A DNA stretch of 64,000 nucleotides from Acidobacteriota bacterium (GTDB lineage: Bacteria; Acidobacteriota; Blastocatellia; Pyrinomonadales; Pyrinomonadaceae): the NCBI GenBank assembly GCA_003385635.1, contig QQUY01000002.1:523385-587384 (forward strand). The letters are read 5' to 3'. A program made the translations under genes and the position numbers. Under the pieces are notes generated by a model. The model was not told where the DNA came from. It saw only the letters and a list, made by a program, of their open reading frames with translations, and did not search any database. Of the stretch, positions 1-8,250 are shown one piece after another; the first letter of the stretch is position 1, and each line of letters opens with the position of its first letter.

Positions 1-75
1 TTCCAAGCTGTTATTGATAACGATATAGGAAACTATGAAGTTCCTGTGGATAACTCAGTAGCACTCAACTTGTAG
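1..75 (+). CDS. possible 3' end of a gene cut by the window edge
   Basis: An open frame runs from base 1 to a TAG at 73-75 and would encode the last 24 residues of a protein ending in SVALNL. Nothing in this short tail identifies a family. It may equally be chance open sequence. The stretch from 76 to 301 that follows shows no gene or clear structure. Confidence 0.2.
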   Translation, partial: FQAVIDNDIGNYEVPVDNSVALNL

Positions 76-301
76 ATTCAATTCCGTTTGTGAATATCCA
101 GCTGGCCTTACCAGACTTCTTTAGCGACAATTTCGCAGATTTAAAACGAAATTTGAGAGTCGTTCCCCCGTCCTGAAGAACCTTCACAGACACTCAAGAC
201 TAATCCGGCAAGGCAATTGACCGGAGGAATTATCAGTCTTCTTTTTGAGTTGAAATTCCTGCTACGATTTAAGTACCAAAGACTCACTAACGAAAATCAA
301 A

Positions 302-748
302 ATGCCATCGAATTTCAAGAACGGAATTCGAGGCGCACGAAAGAGGACCGGGCTGACCCTCGATCAAGTGGCGTTGCTGCTTGGATACAAGACCACCTAC
401 TCAGTTTCAAAGTTTGAAACGGGAACCAGGCACCCGCCGATTTCGACCGCCCTCGATTTCGAAATCATCTATCACACCCCGGTCAGGCTTCTTTTTGAAG
501 ACCTGTACCTTGAACGCAGGGAACACCTGAGAAAGAGATGGAACTCCAAATCGGAATCCCTTCCAACTTCTCACTGGTTCCCAAAGGGGAGGGCTGCTTT
601 GAGACAGTCCGAATACTGTTTCTTTGGTGAGAAGCTTCTGCAAGACGAACTCTCACTGCTTGAAAAAGAAACAGTAAGAAAACACGCGCTCGACCTTGTA
701 AATGCGTCCTCCGGTCTTGGTCAGTCGCCGCCCTGGACTCTGACATAA
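302..748 (+). CDS. XRE-family helix-turn-helix regulator
   Basis: This 148-aa protein has a Cro/C1-type helix-turn-helix in its first 60 residues (RKRTGLTLDQVALLLG followed by a YSVSKFETG recognition-helix region). The rest is charged and without a recognised domain. Such proteins are usually repressors controlling transfer or excision genes of mobile elements. It lies 58 bases upstream of a RuvC-like gene and points the same way, so it may regulate the recombination genes that follow. No strong ribosome binding site is visible before the ATG. The family call is firm; the target is inferred. Confidence 0.7.
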   Translation: MPSNFKNGIRGARKRTGLTLDQVALLLGYKTTYSVSKFETGTRHPPISTALDFEIIYHTPVRLLFEDLYLERREHLRKRWNSKSESLPTSHWFPKGRAALRQSEYCFFGEKLLQDELSLLEKETVRKHALDLVNASSGLGQSPPWTLT

Positions 749-806
749 GAAAAAAAACGGCTTACTCAAGCCGGAATCTCTTCACATCATTAATCACCCC
801 ACAAAC

Positions 807-1334
807 ATGAGACGAAAATCAAACGAAATCATCCTGGGAATCGACCCGGGATCTCGCCACATCGGATTTGCTGTGTTTCGCCGCGGCGAACTCGACGACT
901 ATGGCATCAAGTCGATCAAACAAAACTCTCACCCAAAGACGATCAGAAAACTTGCATCCGTTATTCGAAATCTGATCGATCTGGAAGGAGCTAATGTCGT
1001 AGCAGTTGAGATCCCCGTAACTTATCAACAGAAAAGTTCACTTGTTGCCGTTGTTGTAGAAAAGATAAAGTCCCTGGTAATTTCTGAATTCGGTAAATAC
1101 GTAAATCTGAAAGTGGTCGATCCGAGGATCGTGAAAAAGGCGATCTGCGATGAGCTAAAGCCAACCAAAGCGAACATGGCGAAAAAGCTCGCGGAACTAT
1201 TCCCACAACTACGCCCTAAACTCGATCTTCCTAATCCAGGCCAAACAAACTATCACGCGCGAGTTTTTGACGCGATCGCGATGGCATACTATTGCGTCTA
1301 CCTCGAAAACGAGTTGCCGCTTCCGAATGCGTAA
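807..1334 (+). CDS. RuvC-like RNase H-fold nuclease
   Basis: The 175-aa product begins with a strand ending in LGIDPGSRHIGFAVF, the first acidic motif of RuvC-type Holliday junction resolvases (Asp13). A second acidic residue sits in VAVEIP (Glu68) and the closing acidic motif in VFDAIAMAYY (Asp155). This is the catalytic layout expected of RuvC/YqgF-type enzymes, and the length matches RuvC. RuvC cuts four-way DNA junctions during recombination. Here the gene is not next to ruvA or ruvB but sits upstream of a serine recombinase in the accessory block, so it is more likely an element-borne resolvase. The nuclease fold is well supported; the substrate is inferred. Confidence 0.65.
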   Translation: MRRKSNEIILGIDPGSRHIGFAVFRRGELDDYGIKSIKQNSHPKTIRKLASVIRNLIDLEGANVVAVEIPVTYQQKSSLVAVVVEKIKSLVISEFGKYVNLKVVDPRIVKKAICDELKPTKANMAKKLAELFPQLRPKLDLPNPGQTNYHARVFDAIAMAYYCVYLENELPLPNA

Positions 1335-1476
1335 GATCAAGACGGGCAATCGGAGGAGCCCACTGATACGAATGGTGGAAGAGCACTTTCCGGAGATCGA
1401 AGATGAGAAAAAGGAGGAAGCTGCTGAGAATCTGCAGCGTTATCTTTTAGCACTCGAGCGGCTTCTCCAAGACTAA
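1327..1476 (+). CDS. small hypothetical protein
   Basis: A 49-aa frame starts at an ATG that overlaps the end of the RuvC-like gene by 8 bases, an arrangement typical of translational coupling. The product is very charged, with a basic N-terminus and a Glu/Lys-rich helix (EEHFPEIEDEKKEEAAENL). No family is recognised. A longer frame begins at 1267 in the same register, but its extra N-terminus lies wholly inside the upstream gene. Confidence 0.4.
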   Translation: MRKIKTGNRRSPLIRMVEEHFPEIEDEKKEEAAENLQRYLLALERLLQD

Positions 1477-1542
1477 AATATTGACGAGTTTCCCTTTAAA
1501 TACTACGGTTTAAAAGAATCTCGCTCCAGCTATTTTCTTAAG

Positions 1543-1579
1543 CTCAACTGGGATTTTCTACATGTTCAGTTGAGTTTTT
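1543..1579 (+). terminator. intrinsic terminator after the RuvC-like/small ORF pair
   Basis: CTCAACTG at 1543-1550 and CAGTTGAG at 1567-1574 form a perfect 8-bp stem with a 16-base loop, followed directly by TTTTTG. It would end transcription of the left gene group just before the recombinase. Confidence 0.55.
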
Positions 1580-1607
1580 GATTTCCCTATTAAATCAAGC
1601 AAAATCT

Positions 1608-3146
1608 ATGAACCGCTTAGCAAAATCTCACTTTGCATATATACGTGTGTCTACGGTTAGACAGGGCCAAACCGGCACTTCCCTCGAAGAACAAAGGGCC
1701 GCCATTTTTCGCCATGCTCAAAAGAATGATCTAAATATAGTCCAGGAATTCGAAGAAAAGGAAACCGCCGCCAAACGTGGCCGGCCGGTCTTTTCAAAGA
1801 TGATTAAAGCGATCAAGAGAGGTGAAGCTACCGGGATTGTTATGCACAAAATTGATCGAAGTGCTCGAAATCTTCGCGACTGGGCTGAGCTGATGGAGAT
1901 GATCGACAAAGGATTAGAGGTTCATTTCGCCAACGAAAATCTCGATTTGGATTCACGCGGAGGTCGGCTTTCCGCAGATATCCAGGCAGTGGTAGCGGCC
2001 GACTACATCCGCAATCTCAAAGAGGAAGTCAAGAAGGGCCTTTATGGGCGACTTAAGCAAGGATTGTATCCATTCCCCGCACCTGTGGGTTACCAGGACA
2101 ATGGCCCGGCGAAAGCAAAAACTATCGATCCGATTCATGGGCCACTTGTAAAAAAAGCGTTCGAACTTTATCTGACTGGAAACTACAGTATCACCTCCCT
2201 TGCAGATGACCTTTATAAGCGCGGGCTGCGCAATCAATTCGGGCGGAAAGTGTCGCGAAACGGCCTATTTAACCTCCTGCATAACCCTTTCTACATAGGG
2301 AGAATTCGAATGAAAAAGACTCAGCAGATATTCTCAGGTGTTCATCGCCCACTCATAACAGATGAGAAATTCCGAGCTGTGCAGGATATGCTTTCAAGCA
2401 ACCGAACCTGCGATATCGATAAGCGGGAGATTGCCGGCACCTTTGTCTTTCGGCGCAGATTGGAGTGCTCGCGGTGCGAAAGGCTTCTCACCGGTGAGAT
2501 CCAAAAAGAAATCAGATACTACCGTTGCCACACTCGCAAATGTGCCCAAAAAGGAATCAGGGAAGACGCTATAGAAAAGATATTCTGCGATACGCTTTTA
2601 GACCTCAAATTTTCGGATGTGGAAATCGCACTGTTTGAACGATGGCTTCAAGAGAGTAAAAAAGCAAAAAAGGATCAATCGAACGAGGATAAAAAGAGAA
2701 TCAGACTCGAAATAGAAAAAATAGCCAATCGCTTAGACCGACTTACTGACGCCTATCTCGACGGTGTGTTGGATGAGGATGTGTTCGTAGCAAAGAAGGA
2801 GAAAATGACGGAAGAAAAAGACCGATTGGACGATCAAATTAACGACCGAAAAGTGGATTTTGCCGATATTTCAAAAAAAATGGTGAGTTTTTTCGAACTC
2901 TCAAACTCGGCTTATTTAAGGTATAAATCGGGAAATATCCGTAAAAAAAGGGAATTCATGGATTCGATAGTTTCGAACTTTTCTGTGAAGGACAAATCCG
3001 TCTTAATTAAGCTGAAAACACCGTTTGATGTGGTCCAAAATCGGGGGGTCATCCCCTCTGGTGGGGCGCGCAGGGGCAGAGCTCGAACGGTTTACGCATT
3101 CTTAAGCCGATCGTTCAGATATTTCGAAGAATGCAATGCTGGGTGA
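1608..3146 (+). CDS. large serine recombinase (site-specific integrase type)
   Basis: The protein (512 aa from the ATG at 1608) has the N-terminal resolvase domain with the YIRVS motif holding the nucleophile Ser15, followed by EEQRAAI and the KIDRSARN region. A recombinase domain follows (about residues 150-260, GYQDNGPAK to FYIGRIRM), then a zinc ribbon (CSRCERLL and CHTRKC), and a coiled-coil near residues 355-430. This is the order seen in phage and element large serine integrases. It probably integrates or excises the surrounding element. The last 30 residues, after a GVIPSGG stretch, are Arg-rich and unlike the rest, so the 3' end may have been altered at an insertion junction. A TTG at 1578 in frame is a less likely start because it overlaps the terminator. 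Confidence 0.85.
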   Translation: MNRLAKSHFAYIRVSTVRQGQTGTSLEEQRAAIFRHAQKNDLNIVQEFEEKETAAKRGRPVFSKMIKAIKRGEATGIVMHKIDRSARNLRDWAELMEMIDKGLEVHFANENLDLDSRGGRLSADIQAVVAADYIRNLKEEVKKGLYGRLKQGLYPFPAPVGYQDNGPAKAKTIDPIHGPLVKKAFELYLTGNYSITSLADDLYKRGLRNQFGRKVSRNGLFNLLHNPFYIGRIRMKKTQQIFSGVHRPLITDEKFRAVQDMLSSNRTCDIDKREIAGTFVFRRRLECSRCERLLTGEIQKEIRYYRCHTRKCAQKGIREDAIEKIFCDTLLDLKFSDVEIALFERWLQESKKAKKDQSNEDKKRIRLEIEKIANRLDRLTDAYLDGVLDEDVFVAKKEKMTEEKDRLDDQINDRKVDFADISKKMVSFFELSNSAYLRYKSGNIRKKREFMDSIVSNFSVKDKSVLIKLKTPFDVVQNRGVIPSGGARRGRARTVYAFLSRSFRYFEECNAG

Positions 3147-3182
3147 GTAGAACTCAAAGCGTACTCTTGAACGAAGACAGAG

Positions 3183-4868
3183 TTACTCGTCCACTGGCTT
3201 CTTGACCAACCAGTTAACTATCTCTTGAAATATTTCAGGGATTTGGGAATCTTTATCCAGTGCAATCAATCTCGCCCGGGTAGGTTTTCTGGTGTTCGGA
3301 AATCTTTGGCAATATGCCTGATAAGTTTCCTCACCCATCGCATTTCTCAGCTCATCTTCAAAATTCTTATCAAATCTCCAAACTTCGTTTACCCCATCTG
3401 CTGTTTTGAACGAATCAAGTTTGGCATTGTACTCATTCTCACTTTCACGATCATCCTTGAACTCTGAAGAATCTTTATCGTAAACGATACCCGTTGGAAT
3501 CTTGAATGAGCTAGCTATTTTAGCAAACTCAACTAGATTTCGTTTACCACCTACTTCAACGATAGTTGCTCCTGCTCTATCAACATCAAATCCGAGTCTA
3601 TTGGCGTATTCAGGGAAAGCGAGTTTCTCTGTGTCGCCTTCGACTAGCAATAAACGTGTGGCAAAGAACATTTCATTGCGTTCTGGGTCAAACTCTTTTA
3701 TCAGCTTTTCCCTTCTCACGTCATTATTATCGAGATCAGATCTTCGAAGTGAAGTACCTTCTTGATCTTTACGCACCAGAATCACTTCATCATATTCGGG
3801 AATAGCGACGAAGTGGGGTGAATGCGTCGTATATATAACTTGGTTAGTCTTACCCAACTCGCGCAGCGTCTTGTAGAGAGACCTTTGCATTTGTGGATGC
3901 AAGAACATTTCAGGTTCTTCAATTAGGAATATTGCGCCTTTCTTCTTATGAGATTCGAGGGCCTGGAGCATTGCCATGATGATTGCATTTTGGAGGCCAT
4001 CACCTACTTCAGTTGCGCTTATTGACATCTCGCCTTCACCTATTTGAAGGTCAAGTGATTTATAGAATTCGAAAGTATCGAAAGGTGAAAAGAACAAATT
4101 CAGCTTTTCTTCGTCCTCAACTGGATCAAACCCAAGAAGCTTCAGAGCATTTACCTTAATTGTTCTTTCAAGCTCATTAAATTGATCGGTCCGAAGCACT
4201 TTCATCGCTTCCTGCATCAACCTGTGAAACCTCTCTAACCTGGTTACTTCAATTTCCTCACCACCTATCCTTTTTACTTTTATTTTGTTTTCAGGATCTT
4301 GAAGGTTCTGATCAATACTCTCGAACAACTGTCTCAAAACAGAATACCTAGAGCCGGGAAGCTGAGACCTAAGAGTTCGATTCGACCCAATATAGATTAA
4401 AGGGTTGTTTTCCCTCACCTCCTTTGGAGTACTATATAACGTCTCGAATTTTCTCCTCTCGCCCTTCTTTGGAGCCTTTGCTAGTACAACCGGAGCATCT
4501 CCTTCTGGCCCAAAACATTTTTGTTCAAGACGTCGTTCACCAGCGTTGGGGCCAATCTTATAACGAGTAAATTCAAAGTAAATTGATGAAATATCTACGG
4601 GCTCAGCTTCTTTGAATCTTTGGTACTCATACGGTGGGTCTAGTTCCAAGGTAATCTCGATGTCTTTATCTGGATCCCTTCCGTAAACATCCTCTTCAGT
4701 AAACGAATTTCGGGTCAACCAATCCTTTTCTAGTACCCTTTGGATTGATCTAAGGATATTGCTCTTGCCTGCATTGTTCGGGCCAATCAATGCACAAATA
4801 GGAGAAATAGACTCATCTATTGCTTTAATAGATCGAAAATTTACTACTCTTATTCTTGAAATTGGCAT
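3183..4868 (-). CDS. OLD-family ATP-dependent endonuclease (ABC ATPase plus TOPRIM)
   Basis: The 561-aa protein opens with an SMC/RecF-like ATPase domain carrying the Walker A GPNNAGKS (residues 29-36). A signature-like region (EVGDGLQNAIIMA), a Walker B in IFLIEEPEMFLHP and a switch histidine in TTHSPHF follow. The C-terminal part is a TOPRIM nuclease with LLVEGDTEK (Glu410) and a YDKD pair (Asp464, Asp466). OLD nucleases of this kind act in phage exclusion (P2 Old) or, with a UvrD helicase, as Gabija. No helicase gene or reverse transcriptase lies beside it, so it looks like the stand-alone class. It is transcribed against its neighbours and its sequence is visibly more AT-rich, which suggests separate acquisition as cargo. 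Confidence 0.8.
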   Translation of the reverse strand: MPISRIRVVNFRSIKAIDESISPICALIGPNNAGKSNILRSIQRVLEKDWLTRNSFTEEDVYGRDPDKDIEITLELDPPYEYQRFKEAEPVDISSIYFEFTRYKIGPNAGERRLEQKCFGPEGDAPVVLAKAPKKGERRKFETLYSTPKEVRENNPLIYIGSNRTLRSQLPGSRYSVLRQLFESIDQNLQDPENKIKVKRIGGEEIEVTRLERFHRLMQEAMKVLRTDQFNELERTIKVNALKLLGFDPVEDEEKLNLFFSPFDTFEFYKSLDLQIGEGEMSISATEVGDGLQNAIIMAMLQALESHKKKGAIFLIEEPEMFLHPQMQRSLYKTLRELGKTNQVIYTTHSPHFVAIPEYDEVILVRKDQEGTSLRRSDLDNNDVRREKLIKEFDPERNEMFFATRLLLVEGDTEKLAFPEYANRLGFDVDRAGATIVEVGGKRNLVEFAKIASSFKIPTGIVYDKDSSEFKDDRESENEYNAKLDSFKTADGVNEVWRFDKNFEDELRNAMGEETYQAYCQRFPNTRKPTRARLIALDKDSQIPEIFQEIVNWLVKKPVDE

Positions 4869-5319
4869 TGTTGTGAGAGTAAGAGGCTAACTGTGTAAAG
4901 GTGAGCCCCACTGATTGACTGATGCATTAATCATACCGTTTCCCTACTGACGTGCAAGAGTTTTTGGTACCCCAAAATCAGTCTTACCCAAGTCGTTGTC
5001 TTAGGGGACAACGAGAGAGTTTGATTTAACAGCTGAACTGGTGAATTTATCCACAAATTCTGAATCTGGTTGTCAGATTCGGCACGACTCGTGTCTGAAC
5101 TGGCGCATCGCGTGCCAAAATCGTCTGATTATTAGAAACGGAAGCGGCAAAACTTTCTTTAAGTATCTCAGTTTTCTCAACGCACGAGAACCAACCTAAA
5201 ATGAACTAAAGTACTGAAATAGTAGTAACAGCCCTCGGGGACAACTGAATGAACCACGAATCTTGATGGCTGATAAATCAGTCTATTCACGCTAGTAGTT
5301 GGCTGCTAAAATTCATGAC
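4869..5319. other. 450-base gene-free stretch with a short hairpin and a repeated nonamer
   Basis: No convincing frame is present. CGTTGTC at 4994-5000 and GACAACG at 5007-5013 form a 7-bp hairpin with a 6-base loop, and its GGGGACAAC segment recurs at 5237-5245. It must hold divergent promoters for the OLD gene and the winged-helix gene. No iteron array was seen. Confidence 0.4.
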
Positions 5320-5790
5320 ATGAAGATTCAAGAACTTCCACTCTGCAAATCCCCCAAAACTAAAACTGAATCGGAATCAAGTTCGAAAAAATTAGGCATT
5401 AGGAATACAAGCTGGTGGACTCCCGTCTACTCCGGCCTTGTAGTCAGTCCTGAGGGCAAGCACCGAAGCCAGATGGGTCCGGCGATCTGGGTGTATTTAT
5501 ACTTGATCACGTATGCGAAGCGAAAGACGGGTATCGCTCATCGGAACGTGGGCAAGATTTCGGAAGAAACTGGAATGTCAGCGAGGTCAATTCACCGACA
5601 TTTGAATCGGCTGGAAACAAATGGCTACATACGGTTTGTTGAGCGCCGGCCGATTTTGAAGATCCAGATTACAAAATGGAAGAACTTCGGGAAACACAAT
5701 GTAAACGGATCGAAAACCTCTGAGACCCACCGACTCAATTCACCGGAAGATTCTCAAATGAGCAGAACTTTGGAGCGATTTTCGCACTAA
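5320..5790 (+). CDS. winged-helix DNA-binding protein, replication-protein-like
   Basis: The 156-aa product contains a central helix-turn-helix (about residues 65-110). GKISEETGMSARSIHRHLN is a typical helix-turn-helix, followed by a wing ending in YIRFVERR. The segment before it (GPAIWVYLYLITYAKRKTG) resembles the N-terminal part of plasmid or phage replication initiators of the HTH_36 type. The ATG at 5320 is preferred over an in-frame TTG at 5299, although neither has a clear ribosome binding site. It lies 73 bases ahead of the VirD4-like ATPase and could be a replication initiator or a regulator of the transfer genes. The DNA-binding fold is supported; the role is inferred. Confidence 0.55.
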   Translation: MKIQELPLCKSPKTKTESESSSKKLGIRNTSWWTPVYSGLVVSPEGKHRSQMGPAIWVYLYLITYAKRKTGIAHRNVGKISEETGMSARSIHRHLNRLETNGYIRFVERRPILKIQITKWKNFGKHNVNGSKTSETHRLNSPEDSQMSRTLERFSH

Positions 5791-5863
5791 AAGCGGCGAG
5801 ATCATGAGCAGATTCCTGGTGCCGAAAAAATCAGTCTATACAGGATTATGAAGCTCTGGTAAT

Positions 5864-7102
5864 GTGAGTCCATGCCCAGATACATCGACACCTGAATACA
5901 CTCACGATCTGCCCGACCAGCCAGTCGGAGGAGACACTCCAACCATATTCGCCGAGGTCTCATCACGCGGAAAGAGCTATGAGTTCGGCATCCTACCGCA
6001 GGACCGTCGATCCCATATTTACATCCTAGGAAAAACCGGAACCGGAAAGTCCACGCTTCTTAAGACCTTCATGTACTCAGATCTTAAGAAGGGCAACGGA
6101 TTTGCCCTTCTCGATCCTCACGGAGATCTTGCAGAGGACGTAAAGCGTAACGCACCCTGGTCTCGCAAAGACGACATAATCGACTTCGATGCAACGGATC
6201 CGCAGCAACCCTATGGGATCAATCCGTTTTCAAATGTTCCGGAATCAAGCCGTACACTCGCCTGCTCTGGCATGATGCAGGTTTTCAAACACCTTTGGAC
6301 TGATTCCTGGGGTCCGAGACTTGAGCACATTTTGAGAAACGCCATCCTCGCTTTACTTGATCACCCAGGATCGAATCTTTCCGATATCCTAAGAATCCTC
6401 ACTGACAACGTCTTCCGACGCGAGGTCACTAAGTCGATAGCCAATGAACAGGTTCGGGATTTCTGGTCAAAAGAGTACGAAGGCTACACTTCGCGACTCC
6501 GAACTGAAGCCATTTCCCCAGTCCAGAACAAGGTCGGGGCTTTCCTCAGCGATCCACTTCTTAAGAGAATACTTACTGCGCCCGAAAAACCCCTGAATCT
6601 CAGAAAGATTATGGATGAAGGCAAGATTCTGGTCGTCAATCTCGCGAAAGGAAAACTTGGAGACGATACGGCAAATCTTCTCGGCTCGCTTTTGATCTCA
6701 CGATTTGATCTCGCAGCCCTCAGCCGCGCTAACGTGCCGGAATCCGAACGCAAGGACTTCACAGTCTACCTCGACGAGTTTCATAACTTTACGACTAAGA
6801 GCCTTGAACTGATGCTGTCCGAATTGCGCAAGTACCGGCTTTCGCTTGTGCTTGCAAACCAGTATCTTTATCAGCTGGAGCCGAGAATTAGGGAAGCCGT
6901 ATTAGGCAACGCGGGAACAATCATCTCGTTCCGACTTGGGGCAAAAGACGCTACGGAACTGGCCCGGGAATTCCACCCGGAGGTCGCATCGACAGATCTC
7001 GTCAGCCTTCCAAATTTCAATGTCTACATGAAGATGATGATCGATGGCAGTCAATCCCGGCCGTTCAGCGCCAAAACCTTTGTTCCGAAAATCAACTCAT
7101 AA
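5864..7102 (+). CDS. VirD4/TraG-like P-loop ATPase (DNA-transfer type)
   Basis: The 412-aa protein (GTG start) has a Walker A GKTGTGKS at residues 56-63 and a LLDPHGDLAED motif about 25 residues later. The Walker B is in VYLDEFHNF (Asp304, Glu305), and a Gln-containing motif appears in LVLANQYLYQL. This is the HerA/FtsK/VirD4 group that pumps DNA. It lacks transmembrane helices and the long N-terminal region of its paralogue at 14861-17896, with which it shares the DPHGDL and DEFHNF blocks. No relaxase or type IV secretion channel genes are visible in the window. The ATPase class is firm; whether it moves DNA between cells or within the cell is open. Confidence 0.75.
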   Translation: MSPCPDTSTPEYTHDLPDQPVGGDTPTIFAEVSSRGKSYEFGILPQDRRSHIYILGKTGTGKSTLLKTFMYSDLKKGNGFALLDPHGDLAEDVKRNAPWSRKDDIIDFDATDPQQPYGINPFSNVPESSRTLACSGMMQVFKHLWTDSWGPRLEHILRNAILALLDHPGSNLSDILRILTDNVFRREVTKSIANEQVRDFWSKEYEGYTSRLRTEAISPVQNKVGAFLSDPLLKRILTAPEKPLNLRKIMDEGKILVVNLAKGKLGDDTANLLGSLLISRFDLAALSRANVPESERKDFTVYLDEFHNFTTKSLELMLSELRKYRLSLVLANQYLYQLEPRIREAVLGNAGTIISFRLGAKDATELAREFHPEVASTDLVSLPNFNVYMKMMIDGSQSRPFSAKTFVPKINS

Positions 7103-7113
7103 GCGCGAAAGCT

Positions 7114-7224
7114 TGTTCGCAGCCTTCCGTTTGCAACGCAAGATTTATTTAGACTAATTCATGGGGTCCTTTCGATTTTTCTCAGAAGGGGTAGGTACGA
7201 GTTGCAAGCGGAAGGCTGCGGACA
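7114..7224 (+). repeat. long inverted repeat, 24-bp arms with 63-base loop
   Basis: The arms at 7114-7137 and 7201-7224 pair over all 24 positions when read as plus-strand RNA: 22 Watson-Crick pairs and 2 G-U pairs. It lies between the VirD4-like ATPase gene and the DUF932 gene, just past the ATPase stop. It may be a structured RNA, a transfer-origin-like structure or the remains of a small transposable element. There is no U-run right after it, so it is not a simple terminator. Confidence 0.7.
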
Positions 7225-7361
7225 AACCGCACGCGCCAACAATCCGACAGGAGGAAACGAATTGCCGTCTTAAGACGTGCATTACTTTCTTAATGATCGA
7301 GTGGCAATTTACCAAAGCGTCCACCGCCGAAAGCGCGGATCGAGCATAAGGAGAAAGAAGT

Positions 7362-8177
7362 ATGAAAAAAAATGGAACCGAAGCCGTACTGCTCACGAAC
7401 GGTACCGAACTTATTTCCAGAGAAGACCTGAAGTCGATTCCATTACCGAAGCCGACGAGGACCCACAAGCCCATTGCCCATTTAGATTTTGTTGAATCGC
7501 TCATTGAGGCACTGTCAATGCGATCACTCTCAATCACGAGGGACGAATACGCCGTTTCAAATGATGGAATGAAGATGTTTGGTGTTATGGACCTGGATAC
7601 GGAATTCTCAGGGTGTCGGTTTTCAATCGGATTGCGGAACGCGAATGATAAATCTATGAGGCTCGGCCTTACCGCAGGGCTCAGAGTACTCGTCTGCGAC
7701 AATATGACATTTAGCGGAGACTTCACAACGCTGTCTCAGAAGCACTCAAAGAGCCTGAACCTCTCTGACTCCTTTTCGATCGCAGTTGACCGCATACATC
7801 GCAGTTTTGAGCCTCTCAAAGCAGATGTACATGAAATGAAAGAACGGAATCTCAGTGAGAATCACGCAAAGCTTCTGATCTATGAAGCGTTTATAGAAGG
7901 GCGGATTCGCGGGATTCCGAAACACCTGGTTCGAGTTGTTCACAAGAACTACTTCGAACCTGAGCACCCGGAATTTCAAACCGGAAACTTATGGTCGCTA
8001 TCGAATGCGTTTACTTCAAGCTTTAAGGAGCTTCGTCCGATGAAGCAATTCGAAATCACCGCAAGACTTGGTTCGTTTATGAACTCGGTTCGCGGAAATG
8101 ATACTGGGGCGTCGAGTAGCCAAGCAGGTGCCGGGTTCGGTTCCCTCACACCGAAACCGGCGGGAGCCACAGCTTAG
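7362..8177 (+). CDS. DUF932-type protein of mobile elements
   Basis: The 271-aa product carries the DUF932-like core. It includes a stretch around DEYAVSNDGMKMFGVMDLD, then GCRFSIGLRNANDKSMRLGLTAG and VLVCDNMTFSGDF, the most recognisable part. DUF932 proteins are common on plasmids, integrative elements and phages, and their biochemical role is unknown. Translation starts at an ATG with AAGGAG at 7348-7353. A strong terminator follows it at 8203-8242, so the gene closes the left plus-strand group. The family call is moderately secure; no function is assigned. Confidence 0.6.
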   Translation: MKKNGTEAVLLTNGTELISREDLKSIPLPKPTRTHKPIAHLDFVESLIEALSMRSLSITRDEYAVSNDGMKMFGVMDLDTEFSGCRFSIGLRNANDKSMRLGLTAGLRVLVCDNMTFSGDFTTLSQKHSKSLNLSDSFSIAVDRIHRSFEPLKADVHEMKERNLSENHAKLLIYEAFIEGRIRGIPKHLVRVVHKNYFEPEHPEFQTGNLWSLSNAFTSSFKELRPMKQFEITARLGSFMNSVRGNDTGASSSQAGAGFGSLTPKPAGATA

Positions 8178-8202
8178 CTATCTCCTTCCTCACCCCCAGC
8201 AA

Positions 8203-8242
8203 AAGGAAGCGTTATCTACGGATTTCGCTTCCTTCTTTTTTT
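8203..8242 (+). terminator. intrinsic terminator after the DUF932 gene
   Basis: AAGGAAGCG at 8203-8211 pairs perfectly with CGCTTCCTT at 8226-8234. A pyrimidine run with seven T in eight bases follows. Confidence 0.7.
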
Positions 8243-8250
8243 CAACCAGA

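Noticed and set aside
3050..3110. tRNA 3' fragment (att core) in the serine recombinase tail
   Set aside because: A GTTCGAG-like loop exists on the minus strand, but the flanking bases do not pair into a T-stem.
4869..5319. Retron or plasmid origin next to the OLD gene
   Set aside because: No reverse transcriptase gene, no long msr/msd-type structure and no iteron array; only a 7-bp hairpin and one repeated nonamer.
7161..7495. Small plus-strand frames across the 24-bp stem-loop and the DUF932 start
   Set aside because: They overlap the inverted repeat and the well-supported DUF932 gene in another frame.
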